NCBI RefSeq assembly: GCF_001984095.1 | Contig: NZ_LYVQ01000028.1 | Location: forward strand, 1 to 40,935 | Origin: Pelomonas sp. KK5 | GTDB taxonomy: Bacteria; Pseudomonadota; Gammaproteobacteria; Burkholderiales; Burkholderiaceae_C | Reading direction: 5' to 3' | Length of the DNA stretch: 40,935 nt | Notes under the pieces: generated by a model | The model's input: only the letters and a program-made list of their open reading frames with translations | Told to the model about the DNA's origin: nothing | Databases searched by the model: none | Made by a program: the position numbers and the translations under genes | In this document: positions 1-7,608 of the stretch, in pieces | Layout of the letters: every line of letters begins with the position of its first letter | How positions within the stretch are numbered: the first letter of the stretch is position 1

Positions 1-1
1 G

Positions 2-1174
2 TGGGTGACCGCCGACCCGCCGCTGCCCGCCGGCGCGGTGCGCTGGGCCGATGCGCTGTCCGCCGGCCACCAGCCCGGCCCGCACACCGCCGGCCCCGAT
101 GACATGGCCCTGCTGCCCTACACCTCGGGTACCACCGGCCTGCCCAAGGGCTGCATCCACACCAACGCGACGCTGATGTCCAACACCGTCGGCGGCGGCC
201 AGTGGGGGCATGCGGGCGCGGAATCGGTGGGCCTGTCGGTGGTGCCGATGTTCCACATCACCGGCATGCTCTACGGCGTGCTGGGCTCGATCTACCTGGG
301 CATGACCATCGTGATCCTGCCGCGCTGGGATCGCGAGCTGGCCGGCAACGCGATCTCGCGCCACGGCATCACGCACTGGACCTGCATCCCGACGATGATC
401 ATCGACCTCTTCGGCAGCCCCAACTTCAAGAGCTTCGACCTGGGCCGGCTGAAGAACCTCAACGGCGGCGGCGCGGCGATGCCGCATGCGGTGGCCGAGC
501 GGCTGAAGGCCGAGTACGGCCTGACCTTCTGCGAGGGCTACGGCCTGACCGAAACCGCCGCGCCTTCGCACGGCAACCCGCCCGAGCGGGCCAAGCTGCA
601 GTGCCTGGGCATCCCGATCTACGGCGTCGATTCGCGCATCGTCGACCCGGTCACGCTGGAGGAGATGCCGATCGGCGAGGTGGGTGAGATCGTCACCCAC
701 GGGCCCATGGTGTTCAAGGGCTACTGGCAGCAGCCGGATGCCACCGAGGCGGCCTTCATCGAACTGGACGGCAAGCGCTTCTTCCGCACCGGCGACCTGG
801 GCCGCATGGACGAGGAGGGCTACTTCTTCATCACCGACCGGCTCAAGCGGATGATCAACGCCAGCGGCTTCAAGGTCTGGCCCTCGGAAGTGGAGATGCT
901 GCTGTACAAGCATCCGGCGGTGCAGGAGGCCTGCATCATCGCGGCCAAGGACGCCTACCGCGGCGAGACGGTGAAGGCCGTCGTCGTGCTGCGCGCCGAG
1001 GCCAAGGGCAAGACCAGCGCCGAGGACATCACCGCCTGGGCGAAGGAGCACATGGCGGCGTACAAGGTGCCCAAGCTGGTGGAGTTCGCCGACAGCCTGC
1101 CCAAGTCCGGCTCGGGCAAGGTGATGTGGCGGCTGCTGCAGGAGAAGGAAGAGACGTCGTCCTCAAAAGCCTGA
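2..1174 (+). CDS. AMP-dependent acyl-CoA synthetase/ligase, C-terminal part (5' end outside window)
   Basis: Adenylate-forming enzyme that activates a carboxylic acid, probably a fatty acid, with ATP and then forms the CoA thioester. The reading frame is open to the first base, so the gene starts upstream and about 390 residues are visible. The ANL-family motifs are in order: the phosphate-binding loop YTSGTTGLPKG near residue 40, the EGYGLTET segment, the RTGDLG motif, the hinge into the small C-terminal domain (ITDRLKRMINASGFKVWPSEVE), and the catalytic lysine segment PKSGSGKVMWR close to the end. The frame overlaps the convergent GNAT-DUF924 gene by 12 bases at the stop codons. Chain-length preference cannot be read from this part; long- or medium-chain fatty acyl-CoA ligase is the best guess. 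The family call is secure and the substrate is not. Confidence 0.9.
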   Translation, partial: WVTADPPLPAGAVRWADALSAGHQPGPHTAGPDDMALLPYTSGTTGLPKGCIHTNATLMSNTVGGGQWGHAGAESVGLSVVPMFHITGMLYGVLGSIYLGMTIVILPRWDRELAGNAISRHGITHWTCIPTMIIDLFGSPNFKSFDLGRLKNLNGGGAAMPHAVAERLKAEYGLTFCEGYGLTETAAPSHGNPPERAKLQCLGIPIYGVDSRIVDPVTLEEMPIGEVGEIVTHGPMVFKGYWQQPDATEAAFIELDGKRFFRTGDLGRMDEEGYFFITDRLKRMINASGFKVWPSEVEMLLYKHPAVQEACIIAAKDAYRGETVKAVVVLRAEAKGKTSAEDITAWAKEHMAAYKVPKLVEFADSLPKSGSGKVMWRLLQEKEETSSSKA

Positions 1175-2014
1175 GCCGGGCTGCTTCAGGAACTCGATTT
1201 CCTCGGGCGTGGACTCGCGGCCGAGGATCGCGTTGCGGTGCGGGTAGCGGCCGAAGCGCACGATGACCTCGCGGTGGCGGCGGGCATAGTCCAGCGCGTC
1301 CTTGAGCCGCGCATCACTGGCGGCCAGCGCCTCGAACTCGTGCACGCTGCGGTCCTGCACGGCGAGATCCTCGGCGTGTTCCAGCGGCATCAGCGCGAAC
1401 CAGCGCTCCAGCGGCGCCAGCTCCACGCCGCTGTGCAGCAACTCCAGCGCGATCGTCAGCGCCTGCGGGTCGCCCGCGAAGGACCGGGCCTGCCCGCGGA
1501 AGGCATTGCGGGTGAACTGGTCCAGCACCAGGATGGCGGCGAGCTTGCCCTGCGGCCTGACCAGCCAGTCGTGCAATTCACCGTCCAGTGACTTCTCGAT
1601 CAGTGCGCCGAAGCGCCGGCGGATCTCCTCGTCGAAGGCCTCGTCCTTGACGAACCATTGGCGGCGGATCTGGCCGTCGTCCGCGCTGCCTACGGCGCCG
1701 AACCAGAAGTTCAGCACCTGCTGCACCGCCGCCGGCTCCAGCAGCCGCTGCCAGCGCCGGTGCCGTGCCATGTGGACCTGCACATAGCTGCAGGCCGGCA
1801 CCACCTGCAGCGCCAGCGGCGCGGCCCAGTGCAAGGCGTGCTCGACCATCTGCCCCGCCAGCCCCCGCCCGCGCAGCGCAGGATGCGTGCCGGTGTGGGT
1901 GAAGACCAGGCGCTCTCCCTGGCGCACATAGCTCACGTCGAGCGGATAACCGTCAAGTTCAGCGGTGAACTCGCCGCGCGCCTCATCGTGCGCGATCGTC
2001 AATGTGTCCTTCAT
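1163..2014 (-). CDS. GNAT-like acetyltransferase domain fused to DUF924
   Basis: A 283-residue two-domain protein. Residues about 1-90 match the small YjdJ-type GNAT family: the acetyl-CoA-binding turn reads HPALRGRGLAGQMVEHAL, followed by a CSYVQVHMARH strand-helix. Residues about 95-283 match DUF924, beginning VLNFWFG and containing the conserved LDQFTRNAFRG, PLEHAED and FGRYPHRNAILGR segments. DUF924 has no established biochemical role; it is an all-helical, TPR-like family. The ATG at 2014 is preceded by AGGAG with good spacing, which supports one continuous protein. The gene is convergent with the acyl-CoA synthetase (12-base overlap) and divergent from the S9 peptidase. The domains are clear; the joint function is unknown. 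Confidence 0.88.
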   Translation of the reverse strand: MKDTLTIAHDEARGEFTAELDGYPLDVSYVRQGERLVFTHTGTHPALRGRGLAGQMVEHALHWAAPLALQVVPACSYVQVHMARHRRWQRLLEPAAVQQVLNFWFGAVGSADDGQIRRQWFVKDEAFDEEIRRRFGALIEKSLDGELHDWLVRPQGKLAAILVLDQFTRNAFRGQARSFAGDPQALTIALELLHSGVELAPLERWFALMPLEHAEDLAVQDRSVHEFEALAASDARLKDALDYARRHREVIVRFGRYPHRNAILGRESTPEEIEFLKQPGSGF

Positions 2015-2062
2015 GGTTTGCTCCTATGCCGAGGGCGCCCTGCGCTGTTCCAGAATCCGCGG

Positions 2063-4051
2063 ATGAAAAAGACCGCCCTGCTGCTGTTCGCCGTCGCCAC
2101 CCTGCTCGGCAATGCCCGTGCCGCTGACGACCTCATCTTCCAGCCGAATGCCAATCTCTACGCGGAGGGTATCCCGGCCGTGAGCCTGGCGCTGGCGAAG
2201 TCGGTCGAGCGTTATAACGACTTTCGCGGCCACGGCTTCGCGGCCTGGCATCCGGGCAAGCGCGAGATGCTGGTGAGCCACCGGCAGAAGGGCGCCAACA
2301 CCGCGCAGATCTATCGCCTGGCCTCGCCGATGGGCGAGCTGGAGCCGCTGACCGAGGACAGCGACCCGATCAGCCAGGCCAGCTACGAGCCGCTCGCCGG
2401 CCGCTACATCGTCTTCCAGCGCGCCAGCGGCGGCAACGAGGTGAGCCAGCTCTACCGCCTGCAGGGCAAGGACAAGCCGGTGCTGCTGACCGACGCGGAC
2501 CAGCGCAACGAGTTCGGCGGCTGGCTGCACGGCAGCGCCCGCATGATCTACACCAGCGTGCCGATCGACCGCACCGCCAGCGGCGGCTCGCGCGCCGAGA
2601 TCAACACGAGCTTCTGGCTGATGGACCCGGACAAGCCGGCCGAGCGCAAGCGCCTGGCCGAGCTGCCCGGCGGCGGCTGGGGGCTGACCGCGGTGTCTCG
2701 CGATGACCGCCAGGCCGCGCTGATCCAGTACATCTCCGCCACCGATTCGCGCCTGTGGCTGATGGACCTCGCCACCGGCGAGCGCCGCCAGTTGCTGCCC
2801 GCCGCCGACGACAAGGGCAGCAGCAAGGCCAGCTACGCGGGCGTCGACTTCAGCGCCGACGGCAAGTCCCTGCTGGTGGTCACCGACCGCTTCGGCGAGT
2901 TCCAGGAACTGGCGCGCCTGGACCTGGCGAGCGGCAAGCTGGATCGGGTCACGGCCCACATCCCGTGGGACATCGAGGACGCCACGCTGACCGAGGATGG
3001 CAGCCGGCTGGTCCTCGTCGCCAATGCCGATGGCCGGCGCGAGCTGCACTTCCTCGACGGCCGCACGCTGAAGGAACAACCGGTGCCGGCCGGGCTGCCG
3101 GCCGGCAGCGTGACGACGGTGCGCTTCGACCGCCAGCGCGGTGAACTGGCCTTCGCCGTCAACGGCGCGCAGGGCCCCAGCCAGCTGTTCACGCTCGACG
3201 CCAAGGGCAAGCTGCAGCCCTGGACCCAGCCCTATGTGCCGGAGGGCATCGACACCGCGAAGTTCGCCGAGCAGCAGATCGTGCGCTGGAAGAGCTTCGA
3301 CGGCCGCTCGATCTCGGGCCTGCTGACGCTGCCGCCGGCCGACCGCTTCCCGGGCAAGCGCCCGGTGCTGATCAGCATCCACGGCGGGCCCGAGGGCCAG
3401 GCCGGCGTCGGCTTCCTCGGCCGCAACCGCTACTTCACGCAGGAGATGGGCGTGGCGCTGATCCAGCCGAACGTGCGCGGCTCCAGCGGCTTCGGCAAGA
3501 CCTTCATCTCGCTGGACGACGGCTTCAAGCGCGAGGACTCGGTCAAGGACATCGGCGCGCTGCTGGACTGGATCGCCACCCAGCCGGGGCTGGACGCCTC
3601 GCGCGTGATGGTCACCGGCGGCTCCTACGGCGGCTACATGACGCTGGCCGTGGCCACGCACTACTCCGACCGCATCGCCAGCGCGCTGGACGTGGTGGGC
3701 ATCTCGCACTTCCTCACCTTCCTGAAGAACACGGAGAGCTACCGTCGCGACCTGCGCCGCGTCGAGTACGGTGACGAGCGCGAGCCGGCGATGCGCGATT
3801 TCCTCGAGAAGATCTCGCCGCTGACCAACGCGTCGAAGATCAGGAAGCCGCTGTTCGTCGTGCAGGGCCGCAACGATCCGCGCGTGCCCTACACCGAGGC
3901 CGAGCAGATCGTGGCCAAGGTGCGCGAGAACGGCACGCCGGTCTGGTACCTGCGCGCCGCCAACGAGGGCCATGGCTTTGCGCGCAAGGAGAACCAGGAT
4001 TACCAGTTCTATTCGACGATCCTCTTCATGCAGCAGACGCTGCTGAAGTAA
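2063..4051 (+). CDS. Exported S9 family serine peptidase (acylaminoacyl-peptidase/DPP-like)
   Basis: A 662-residue prolyl-oligopeptidase-superfamily enzyme that should cleave short peptides in the periplasm. The ATG at 2063 is chosen because it gives a classic signal peptide (MKKTALLLFAVATLLGNARA, cleavage near residue 20). The middle (about 50-400) is a WD40/propeller-like region with repeated sheet motifs such as FSADGKSLLVVTD. The C-terminal alpha/beta hydrolase domain carries SIHGGPEGQ, the nucleophile Ser521 in GGSYGGY, Asp605 in GRNDPRVP and His637 in NEGHGF, so the triad is complete. The open frame extends upstream, but that part is antisense to the GNAT-DUF924 gene and is not coding. 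It is tail-to-tail with the next S9 gene, with 4 bases between stop codons. Exact specificity (dipeptidyl versus acylaminoacyl) is not decidable here. Confidence 0.92.
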   Translation: MKKTALLLFAVATLLGNARAADDLIFQPNANLYAEGIPAVSLALAKSVERYNDFRGHGFAAWHPGKREMLVSHRQKGANTAQIYRLASPMGELEPLTEDSDPISQASYEPLAGRYIVFQRASGGNEVSQLYRLQGKDKPVLLTDADQRNEFGGWLHGSARMIYTSVPIDRTASGGSRAEINTSFWLMDPDKPAERKRLAELPGGGWGLTAVSRDDRQAALIQYISATDSRLWLMDLATGERRQLLPAADDKGSSKASYAGVDFSADGKSLLVVTDRFGEFQELARLDLASGKLDRVTAHIPWDIEDATLTEDGSRLVLVANADGRRELHFLDGRTLKEQPVPAGLPAGSVTTVRFDRQRGELAFAVNGAQGPSQLFTLDAKGKLQPWTQPYVPEGIDTAKFAEQQIVRWKSFDGRSISGLLTLPPADRFPGKRPVLISIHGGPEGQAGVGFLGRNRYFTQEMGVALIQPNVRGSSGFGKTFISLDDGFKREDSVKDIGALLDWIATQPGLDASRVMVTGGSYGGYMTLAVATHYSDRIASALDVVGISHFLTFLKNTESYRRDLRRVEYGDEREPAMRDFLEKISPLTNASKIRKPLFVVQGRNDPRVPYTEAEQIVAKVRENGTPVWYLRAANEGHGFARKENQDYQFYSTILFMQQTLLK

Positions 4052-4055
4052 CTCC

Positions 4056-6140
4056 TTACCTGCCGAGCTGCTGCCAGAGGAAGGAATACTCCAGCGCCTG
4101 CATCGTCGCGCGCTGCTCGTTGTCGGCCGCGCCGCCGTGGCCGCCTTCGATGTTCTCCCAGTACAGCAGCGGGTGGCCCTGGCTCTCCATCAGCGCGGCC
4201 ATCTTGCGGGCGTGGCCGGGATGGACGCGGTCGTCGCGGGTCGAGGTGGTGAACAGCACCTTGGGCGTCTTCATGCCCGGCTTGACGTTCTGGTAGGGGC
4301 TGTACTTCGAGATCCACGCCCATTCGGCGGGCACGTCCGGGTCACCGTACTCGGCCATCCAGGAGGCGCCGGCCAGCAGCTTGTGATAGCGCTTCATGTC
4401 CAGCAGCGGCACCTGGCAGACGACGGCGTTGAAGAGCTCCGGTCGCTGCAGCATCGTGGCGCCGACGAGCAGCCCGCCGTTGCTGCCGCCCATGATGCCC
4501 AGGTGCTTCGGCGAGCTGATGCGGCGCTTGATGAGGTCCTGCGCCACGGCGATGAAGTCGTCGTAGCTGCGCTGCTTGTGGGCCTTGACGGCCGCCTGGT
4601 GCCAGCCCGGCCCGAACTCGCCGCCGCCGCGGATGTTGGCGATGACCAGCACGCCGCCGCGGCCATACCAGGCCAGGCCGCGGCCGCCCGAGTAGGCCGG
4701 CGCCATCGAGACCTCGAAGCCGCCGTAGCCGTAGAGCAGGGTCGGGTTGGCGCCGTCGGCTCGGGCGCCCTTGGGCCAGATCACGAAGTAGGGCACGCGG
4801 GTGCCGTCCTTCGATGCGGCGAACAGCTGCTGCACCTTCATGCCTGTGGCATCGAACTGCGGCTGGCGCGACTTGTAGGGTTCGCGCGCATCGGTGCCGG
4901 CCTTGGCGAGGTAGAGGGTGTCCGGGGTCAGGAAGTCGGCGTAGTGGACCCAGTAGCGATCGGCCAGTTCGTCCTTGGCGAGTTCGCTGTCGTACAGGCC
5001 CGCCACGCTCAGCGTGCCGGGGAAGGGCGCCTCGATCTTGCGGTGCGTCGGCTTGACGGCGGCGAAGCTCCATTCCTCCAGCCTGCTGGCCACGTTCTCG
5101 CTGATGTTCAGGATCACCTGCTCGTGGGTCACCGTCCAGCCGGCGAGCGAGCGGGTCTTGGTCGGCTTGAACAGGATCGTGAGCTTGCGTTCGCCGCGCA
5201 GCCAGGCGGCGGCGTCGGCGAGCAGCAGCGAACCGGCCGCATAACGCTGCTTCCCGACTGACCAGTCGCTGCGCGGGTGCAGCAGCAGGCGGCCGTTCCA
5301 GAACTGCTCCTGCAGGTCGTCGGGCAGGTCCAGTGCGCTGAGCTTGCCGTCGGCGCCGAGCAGGAAGCGGGTCTGGCGATAGAAGTCCAGTGCGCGGGAG
5401 AAGATCGTGTGCTCGAACCCCGGCGTGCGGTCGACCTGAACGCTGACCGAGACGTCCTTGGCCTCGCCTTCGAACACCGTCTTCGCCTCGGCCAGCGGCG
5501 TGCCGCGGGTCCACAGCTTGACGACGCGAGGGTAGCCCGAATCGGTCAGCGAGCCGGGGCCGAAGTCGGTGCCGACGTAGAGGTGGTCGGCGTCGCGCCA
5601 CTCGGCGCGCGACTTGGCCTCGGGCAGCGCAAAGCCGCCGGCGACGAAGGCCTTGGCCTCGGTGTCGAACTCGCGTGCCACATGGGCATCCGAGCCGCCG
5701 CGGGACAGGTAGACCAGGCAGCGCTTGTAGGTCGGGCCCAGGCAACTGGCGCCGTGGAAGACCCAGCTCTCGTTCTCGGCGGCGCCGAGTGCGTCCAGGT
5801 CCAGCACCGTCTCCCAGGCCGGCTCGGGCTTGGCGTACTCGGCCAGCGTCGCGCGGCGCCACAGGCCGCGCTTGTGCTGCTCGTCCTGCCAGAGGTTGTA
5901 GAACCAGGGGCCGAGGCGGCTGACGCCGGGAATGCGGTCGCGCGCGTTCAGCACCTTCAGCAGGTCGGCGCGCAGTCCCTCATAGGCCGGGCCTTTCAGC
6001 GCCCGCTCGCTGACGGTGTTGTGCTCGCGCACCCAGGCGAGCGCTCGCTCGCCCTGCACGTCCTCGAGCCAGAGATTGGGATCTTCTTGGGCCATGGCGA
6101 CTCCGCAGGACAGCAACAGGGTGGCGAGCAGCGACTTCAC
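4056..6140 (-). CDS. Exported prolyl oligopeptidase family protein (S9A)
   Basis: A 694-residue enzyme of prolyl oligopeptidase type, predicted to hydrolyse proline-containing oligopeptides. The GTG at 6140 is chosen because it yields a signal peptide (MKSLLATLLLSCGVAMA) and has GGAAG upstream. The N-terminal segment EDPNLWLEDVQGERALAWVREHN is the family signature, followed by the propeller. The catalytic domain contains TLLYGYGGFEVSMAP, Ser553 in GGSNGG, Asp636 in RDDRVHP and His668 in EGGHGG. Length and layout match the family. The start overlaps the yaeQ stop by four bases (GTGA), so translation is probably coupled to yaeQ. It is convergent with the first S9 peptidase gene. The family call is firm; periplasmic location rests on the signal sequence. 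Confidence 0.92.
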   Translation of the reverse strand: MKSLLATLLLSCGVAMAQEDPNLWLEDVQGERALAWVREHNTVSERALKGPAYEGLRADLLKVLNARDRIPGVSRLGPWFYNLWQDEQHKRGLWRRATLAEYAKPEPAWETVLDLDALGAAENESWVFHGASCLGPTYKRCLVYLSRGGSDAHVAREFDTEAKAFVAGGFALPEAKSRAEWRDADHLYVGTDFGPGSLTDSGYPRVVKLWTRGTPLAEAKTVFEGEAKDVSVSVQVDRTPGFEHTIFSRALDFYRQTRFLLGADGKLSALDLPDDLQEQFWNGRLLLHPRSDWSVGKQRYAAGSLLLADAAAWLRGERKLTILFKPTKTRSLAGWTVTHEQVILNISENVASRLEEWSFAAVKPTHRKIEAPFPGTLSVAGLYDSELAKDELADRYWVHYADFLTPDTLYLAKAGTDAREPYKSRQPQFDATGMKVQQLFAASKDGTRVPYFVIWPKGARADGANPTLLYGYGGFEVSMAPAYSGGRGLAWYGRGGVLVIANIRGGGEFGPGWHQAAVKAHKQRSYDDFIAVAQDLIKRRISSPKHLGIMGGSNGGLLVGATMLQRPELFNAVVCQVPLLDMKRYHKLLAGASWMAEYGDPDVPAEWAWISKYSPYQNVKPGMKTPKVLFTTSTRDDRVHPGHARKMAALMESQGHPLLYWENIEGGHGGAADNEQRATMQALEYSFLWQQLGR

Positions 6141-6697
6141 GCTTGGGCTTCCTTCAAGGCGTGCGGGTGGATTTCGACGGAGGCCTGCGAGGTCGAGACG
6201 TAGATGCCGCCGTCCTGCACGGTCACCTGCAGCTGCATGCTGCGCTCGGCCAGCGCAGCCAGCGCCTGCGACTGCTCGGCGGGAATCTGCCAGACGGCCA
6301 GGCGCGGCACGCGGGTCAGCTTGCCGGCGATGCCCTCCCACCAGACCGGCGTGCTGGACGCATAGGCATAGACGCTGACGCGGCCGGAGCGCCCGTGGGC
6401 CTTCTGCAGGCGGCGGTCATCGGGCTGGCCGAGGTCGATCCAGTGGACGACCTCGCCGGTCAGGTCGCGCTCCCAGAGGTCGGGTTCGTCGACGTCGGAC
6501 AGGCCCTTGGTCAGCTCCAGCTTGCTGTGGGTGTCGTCGGCCGGCGCGTTCAGCGCAAAGGCGAGGATGCGGATCATCATCCGCTCGTCGGTCTCCGACG
6601 GATGCCGTGCAATGGTGAGGTTATGTTCGCCGTAGACGTTGCGGTCCATGTCGGCGATCTGCAGCAGGGCTTTGTGGATGGTGGCTTTGATGGCCAT
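6137..6697 (-). CDS. yaeQ: YaeQ family protein
   Basis: A 186-residue protein matching YaeQ, whose fold is related to PD-(D/E)XK nucleases but whose cellular role is unsettled. Recognisable segments are MAIKATIHKALLQIADMDRN, the HPSETDERMMIRILAFAL motif, the acidic GLSDVDEPDLWERD run and WIDLGQPDDRRLQKAHGRS. These span the usual full length. The ATG at 6695-6697 begins the conserved N-terminus; no strong ribosome binding site is visible. The stop codon overlaps the GTG of the downstream prolyl oligopeptidase gene, so the two probably form an operon. A GATAAT hexamer on the minus strand at 6737-6742 is a candidate -10 element. Confidence 0.93.
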   Translation of the reverse strand: MAIKATIHKALLQIADMDRNVYGEHNLTIARHPSETDERMMIRILAFALNAPADDTHSKLELTKGLSDVDEPDLWERDLTGEVVHWIDLGQPDDRRLQKAHGRSGRVSVYAYASSTPVWWEGIAGKLTRVPRLAVWQIPAEQSQALAALAERSMQLQVTVQDGGIYVSTSQASVEIHPHALKEAQA

Positions 6698-6739
6698 GGG
6701 GCGGCGGACTCCGGACGGGGGCTGGCAAAGCGGGCAATT

Positions 6740-6761
6740 ATCGGGCCGGCATCGGGCCGGC
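6740..6761. repeat. Perfect tandem 11-bp direct repeat upstream of yaeQ
   Basis: ATCGGGCCGGC occurs twice in immediate succession (6740-6750 and 6751-6761) in the divergent region between yaeQ and the coiled-coil gene. One copy equals about one helical turn, so both would present the same DNA face. On the minus strand the repeat sits just upstream of, and partly overlaps, the GATAAT candidate -10 of yaeQ, where a regulator could block or assist polymerase. No further copies are visible nearby. The rest of the 158-base gap holds no gene. Confidence 0.6.
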
Positions 6762-6855
6762 TTACTGGTCGTTTCTGGAGGTTTCGGTCGACCGTGGCAT
6801 CATTCGACCCTTCGCCGCCGCCCGTCGCGGAGGCTTGTTGATATCACGCATCGCC

Positions 6856-7527
6856 ATGAAACGACTCCTGATCTCCCTCGCTGCTGCCGCCGTCCTGCTG
6901 CCTGCCATGGCGCAGACGACGGTCAACCCGAACGCCAAGGTCGACCCGAAGAACAACAAGGTCAGCAAGCCCGTCGTCGAGAAGGCCAAGCCGAAGCCGC
7001 AGCTGACCCGTGACCAGCTGCGCAGCTGCATGGACCGCAGTGATGCCAACAACGTCGAAGCCGACAAGATCAAGGGCCTGCAGGACAAGTACAAGGCTGA
7101 CAGCGCCGCGCTGAAGCAGGAAAAGGCGGACATGCAGAAGCAGGAAGAGGCCAACGCCGCCCAGCTCGCCGCAGCCAAGGAAGAGCGCACCGCCATCGAG
7201 AAGTTCGGCGCCGACCTGACCGCCAACGGCTCCAAGCTGCCCAAGGACGAGCTCGAAGCCAAGAAGAAGGAATACCAGACCCGCGCCGCCGCCTTCGACG
7301 CCACGGCCAAGCAGGTCAGCGAGGCCAACAACGCGATGAACGCCCGTCGCGAGGCCTTCAACGCCCGCATCCCGGCCCTGGAAGCGCTGTTCAAGGAAAT
7401 GGACGATCGCACCGAGGAACACTCGGACAAGATCAACGCCTGGAAGACCGAGTGCAGCAACAAGACCTTCGAGGAAGCCGACGAGATCGCGATCAAGAAG
7501 GAACGCGCCGCGGCCGGCAAGCAGTAA
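6856..7527 (+). CDS. Uncharacterised periplasmic coiled-coil protein with two cysteines
   Basis: A 223-residue protein I do not recognise as a named family. The ATG at 6856 starts a typical signal peptide (MKRLLISLAAAAVLLPAMA, cleavage before Gln20). A Lys/Pro-rich linker (about 24-50) is followed by a long, charged, alanine- and lysine/glutamate-rich helix (about 60-185) with heptad-like spacing, predicted to be a coiled coil. Exactly two cysteines remain after cleavage, Cys58 (RSCMDRSD) and Cys200 (KTECSNKTF), flanking the helical part, so a disulfide pinning a helical hairpin is plausible. It stands alone, divergent from yaeQ, and ends at a strong intrinsic terminator. No enzyme motif is visible; a structural or envelope role is inference only. 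Confidence 0.8.
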   Translation: MKRLLISLAAAAVLLPAMAQTTVNPNAKVDPKNNKVSKPVVEKAKPKPQLTRDQLRSCMDRSDANNVEADKIKGLQDKYKADSAALKQEKADMQKQEEANAAQLAAAKEERTAIEKFGADLTANGSKLPKDELEAKKKEYQTRAAAFDATAKQVSEANNAMNARREAFNARIPALEALFKEMDDRTEEHSDKINAWKTECSNKTFEEADEIAIKKERAAAGKQ

Positions 7528-7550
7528 GCCGCTTCGGAGCTTGAGAATGA

Positions 7551-7580
7551 CAAAGGGGCCGCGAGGCCCCTTTGTTCTTT
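7551..7580 (+). terminator. Intrinsic terminator of the coiled-coil gene, probably bidirectional
   Basis: A perfect 10-bp stem, CAAAGGGGCC (7551-7560) with GGCCCCTTTG (7565-7574), closed by a GCGA tetraloop and followed by TTCTTTG. It lies between the stop codons of two convergent genes and has an A-rich flank on the other side, so it could serve both. Confidence 0.85.
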
Positions 7581-7608
7581 GTGGCTGCTGCGCGCCGCGT
7601 GACGATCG

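Noticed and set aside
1658-2062. Upstream extension of the first S9 peptidase frame
   Set aside because: It lies opposite the GNAT-DUF924 gene and would place the signal peptide in the protein interior; the ATG at 2063 fits much better.
2024-3973. A 649-codon frame antisense to the first S9 peptidase gene
   Set aside because: Low-complexity composition typical of third-position GC shadows; the sense strand encodes a complete peptidase with signal peptide and triad.
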